This document shows positions 61,507 to 64,000 of a stretch of DNA of 64,000 nucleotides, in pieces. The notes beneath the pieces are model-generated. The model did no database searches and had not been told where the DNA came from. It saw only the letters and a program-made list of their open reading frames with translations. Each line of letters opens with the position of its first letter. The first letter of the stretch is position 1. Made by a program: the position numbers and the translations under genes. The stretch is from CAYYWP01 sp050176585 (GTDB taxonomy: Bacteria > Desulfobacterota > Binatia > HRBIN30 > CADEER01): contig JBFXHX010000002.1 of NCBI GenBank assembly GCA_050176585.1, positions 1 through 64,000 of the forward strand, in the 5' to 3' direction.

Positions 61507-64000
61507 GCGGCCGGCCGCCGGCCGCTCAATGCCACCAGGCCCAACCGCGCTGCGACGATCTCCACCACCTGATGCATAGCGCGCCCGATGGAGAAGACCG
61601 CCCGTCCGAGCGCGCCGGCGATCGCCAGGCCCGCGACTGCCGCCACGAGGGCAACGGTGTGCGAAACGGCGACCGCGGCGACCAACGCCGCGGTCGCCGA
61701 GGCGAGCAGCGCGAGCCGTCCGCTCAGAGTCAGCGGCACGGCGCAGCGCACGCGCAGCACCCGCTTCGCACCGCCGTGGTTTTCCACCGCGACGAGCAGC
61801 CTGGCGCGTGCCCACAGGCCGCGGTGGACCTCGATGTCCCAATCGCGCCAACCCTGATCGACGGCCACGTGGTACTTGCGCGGCTTCAGGAACTGGCTGA
61901 CGCCGTCCAGGAGCGCCTCTTTTTCCAGCCCGTCGTCGGACCAGAAGGCCAGCGTGAACGCGCGCGCCCGCCAATCGAAACGCGGCACCTGCGTGGGTAC
62001 CGCGAATCGCACCCGCTCGACCGCGCGCGTGCCCTCCAGGCGAGTGCGGTAGCGCTGCCATCCGCGCACGAGGGGGCCGAGGTAGGTGAGCAGTGCGACC
62101 AACAGCCGGCTCGTCCACGTATCGTACCGCGTTTCGATCCGCGCCCGCCACGCCGTGGCCAGCGCGGCCGCGCCGCTGGTGAACAACATGAGCGCCCCGA
62201 CCACCCAGAGGGGGCCGAGCGCCAGCCCCGCCAGCAAACAGCCGAGCGCCACGGCACTCCACTCCAGGGTGAATGGCAGAAACGCCAGCACCGACGAGGG
62301 GGGCTCGTAGAGGGTCTGAAAGAACGCGCGGCCGTAGGTGCCGTAATAGATCACCGGGCGCTGCAGCAGCAGCGCGTGCTCGAGATCGCCGTAGATGCGC
62401 CCCAGCCATTTCGACTGGCCGAGCAGATTGAAGCGGTACGGATGCTTGAAATAGAGGAGCGCCTCGGCGGCGCCGTACCCCATCTGCTGCTTGAGATACG
62501 CGCGCACCGTGTTGCGGCGGAAGTGCCACACCGTGGCCGCCGGGTTGAAACCGATCGTGTGGCCCTCGTTCTGCAGCCGCCAGCACACGTCGACGTCATC
62601 GCCGGCGGCGCGGAACAGGCCGTCGAATCCGCCGAGGCGCTGCAACACCTCGCGGCGAAACGCCATGTTGCAGCCTGGGATGTGCTCGGCGATCTGGTCG
62701 TCCAGCAACACGTGTGTCGGCCCGCCCGGCGCAGCGGCGACACACGCCGCGGTGCGCTCCGACTCGCGCGGCGGGAGGTTCGGCCCGCCGACGGCGACGA
62801 AGCCGCTGCTTTCGAAGCCGTGGGCCAGATAGCTGAGCCAATCGGGGTCGACGACGCAGTCCGCATCGGTGAAGGCGACAATGTCGCCGCGCGCCGCCGC
62901 GATACCGGCGTTGCGCGCCAGGCTCAAGCCGCGGTTGGGCTGCGAGAGCACGCGCAGTTCCGGGAACCGCGCCGCGATCTCGGCCGTGCGGTCAGTCGAG
63001 CCGTCATCGATCAGGATCGACTCGAAATTGTCGTAGCGCAGCTCGCGCAGCGAGCGCAGACAGGCCTCCAGCGTGCGCTCGGCGTTGTACGCACAGATCA
63101 CGACCGAGATGCTCGGCTGGCGCGCCGGTGGGGGCGGCAGCGGGGCGCGATACAGGCGCTGCACGGCGTGAAAGGCGGGCTTGCGCGCGCGTTCGCGGTC
63201 GACCATGCCGAAGGCCCAGTCCTCCACCGCGGCGCCGCCGGTGTGCCAGTCGTCGGTCCATGAGAAGATCACCGTGCCGGCGACGCCGAGCTCGAAGGCG
63301 GCGCGCACCTGCCATTCCAGCATCGCCGCCTGCGACTCGCGGCCTTCGCGGATGGAATCGATGCCGAACTCGGTAAGCACCAGCGGCTTATCCCCGGCGA
63401 GGCTCTGCAGGCGCCTGAGGTAGCGCCGGAACTCGGGCTCGCGGTGCAGGTAGACGTTGAAGGAGACAAAATCCAGATCGCCGACATCCAGGTACTCGGT
63501 CGGCGGGAAGTTGGCGTAGCTGACCAGCGCGTCCGGGTCGGCGGCCTTGACGCACGCCGTCAGGGACTGCAGGAACGCGCTCACCCGCTGCGGTCCGAGC
63601 CAACGCACGACGTCCGGCGGGATCTCGTTGCCGACGAAATATGCCGCGACTGCCGGATGGCCGAGGCAACGCGACACGCCGTCGCGCACGGCCGCGTGGA
63701 TCGCGTCCGGCACCTCAGCGTCGTCGAGGAAGCACACGTGCTCCGCCCACGGCAATCCGACCAGCGCCGCCAACCCGTGCTGTCGGGCGGCGTCGAGCAG
63801 CCACACCGGCGGCACCGTGAAAGTGCGGATCGCATTGGCGCCCAACTCGCGCATCAGGGCGAAGTCGCGCTGCACCAGCGCGGGTGGCGGATACGCCACC
63901 CCGGCCTCGTCGGGCGCGAAGGGCCCGTACGTCACGCCGCGCAGGAAGACCTTCTCGGCGCCGCGAAAGAAGAACTTCCCGCTCGCGACCAGCCGGTCGT
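61503..64000 (-). CDS. Glycoside-hydrolase-like/GT2 glycosyltransferase fusion, 5' end missing
   Basis: The frame remains open to the window end, so the start is missing; about 831 residues are seen. The first 275 form a TIM-barrel glycosidase-like domain (GH5/GH2-like), with VGNEIP (acid/base glutamate) and LTEFGIDS (nucleophile glutamate). Then comes a GT2 domain (about 295-530): ISVVICAYNAERTLEACL, LIDDGSTDRTAEI, ARNAGIAAARGDIVAFTDAD, and a later DDVDVCWRLQ. Two or three hydrophobic segments follow and an extended C-terminal part. Its stop overlaps the ABC exporter start. A protein that could both extend and trim a glucan or mannan fits an exopolysaccharide locus. Confidence 0.85.
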   Translation of the reverse strand, partial: DRLVASGKFFFRGAEKVFLRGVTYGPFAPDEAGVAYPPPALVQRDFALMRELGANAIRTFTVPPVWLLDAARQHGLAALVGLPWAEHVCFLDDAEVPDAIHAAVRDGVSRCLGHPAVAAYFVGNEIPPDVVRWLGPQRVSAFLQSLTACVKAADPDALVSYANFPPTEYLDVGDLDFVSFNVYLHREPEFRRYLRRLQSLAGDKPLVLTEFGIDSIREGRESQAAMLEWQVRAAFELGVAGTVIFSWTDDWHTGGAAVEDWAFGMVDRERARKPAFHAVQRLYRAPLPPPPARQPSISVVICAYNAERTLEACLRSLRELRYDNFESILIDDGSTDRTAEIAARFPELRVLSQPNRGLSLARNAGIAAARGDIVAFTDADCVVDPDWLSYLAHGFESSGFVAVGGPNLPPRESERTAACVAAAPGGPTHVLLDDQIAEHIPGCNMAFRREVLQRLGGFDGLFRAAGDDVDVCWRLQNEGHTIGFNPAATVWHFRRNTVRAYLKQQMGYGAAEALLYFKHPYRFNLLGQSKWLGRIYGDLEHALLLQRPVIYYGTYGRAFFQTLYEPPSSVLAFLPFTLEWSAVALGCLLAGLALGPLWVVGALMLFTSGAAALATAWRARIETRYDTWTSRLLVALLTYLGPLVRGWQRYRTRLEGTRAVERVRFAVPTQVPRFDWRARAFTLAFWSDDGLEKEALLDGVSQFLKPRKYHVAVDQGWRDWDIEVHRGLWARARLLVAVENHGGAKRVLRVRCAVPLTLSGRLALLASATAALVAAVAVSHTVALVAAVAGLAIAGALGRAVFSIGRAMHQVVEIVAARLGLVALSGRRPAA

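Noticed and set aside
61507..62586. In-frame extension of the ABC exporter over the glycosyltransferase gene
   Set aside because: Composition is shadow-like, and the ATG at 61506 begins a typical exporter N-terminus with an ATGA overlap.

Overview
The window is GC-rich, densely coding bacterial chromosome with no rRNA, tRNA, CRISPR array or recognisable transposase. The lineage is inferred. A four-gene coenzyme F420 block (cofGHDE), many molybdenum hydroxylases, CoA-ester genes and a broken secreted protein with a dockerin-like DCNGDG repeat together suggest an uncultivated soil or sediment lineage of the Binatota/Desulfobacterota-like or Rokubacteria/Tectomicrobia type. This is a guess that a marker-gene tree would settle.

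Positions 1-39180 form a catabolic island centred on xanthine dehydrogenase/CoxL-type enzymes. There are five large subunits (one cut by the window edge) but only two sets of FAD and 2Fe-2S partners. Around them lie two metal-dependent amidohydrolases, an isochorismatase-type hydrolase, an amidase with a GatC-like small partner, an arginine-deiminase-like protein, two RidA-family proteins (one a triple-domain fusion), a DUF1989 protein and a dienelactone-hydrolase-like protein. A minus-strand operon (10814 to 7004) encodes a 2-oxoacid dehydrogenase E1 alpha, E1 beta, a short E2 and a lipoate ligase. A plus-strand run (14788-24815) encodes an acyl-CoA synthetase, MaoC hydratase, CitE-like lyase, acyl-CoA dehydrogenase, CoA transferase, a ferritin-like protein of unknown function, a ferredoxin, an isochorismatase-type hydrolase, a 2-methylisocitrate-lyase-type enzyme and a second ferritin-like copy. 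Read together, the genes suggest hydroxylation of N-containing or heteroaromatic substrates, hydrolysis of C-N bonds, then CoA-linked cleavage. The substrate cannot be read from the sequence.

Positions 39285-46258 look like one operon: an IclR regulator, TPP-dependent E1 alpha and beta, Rieske dioxygenase alpha and beta, a glutamine-synthetase-like ligase and a class I glutamine amidotransferase. The last four are the gene types of aniline dioxygenase systems (gamma-glutamylation followed by dioxygenation), here joined to an E1 pair and without a reductase gene.

Positions 46385-57386 are more ordinary: an acetyltransferase, a response-regulator/histidine-kinase hybrid, an unknown protein, cofG-cofH-cofD-cofE behind a good sigma-70-like promoter, an L,D-transpeptidase, an acyl-CoA dehydrogenase, a frameshifted secreted protein and a GAF-domain membrane protein. 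Positions 57432-64000 are a tightly packed minus-strand glycan locus: a glycoside-hydrolase-like/GT2 fusion (cut by the window edge), an ABC exporter and two paralogous glycosyltransferase-like proteins.

Non-coding items of interest are a related palindromic element at three neighbouring convergent gene ends, a 320-bp element with 16-bp terminal inverted repeats, a perfect 36-bp palindrome, a G11 tract next to a start codon, and paired 14-bp operator-like dyads.
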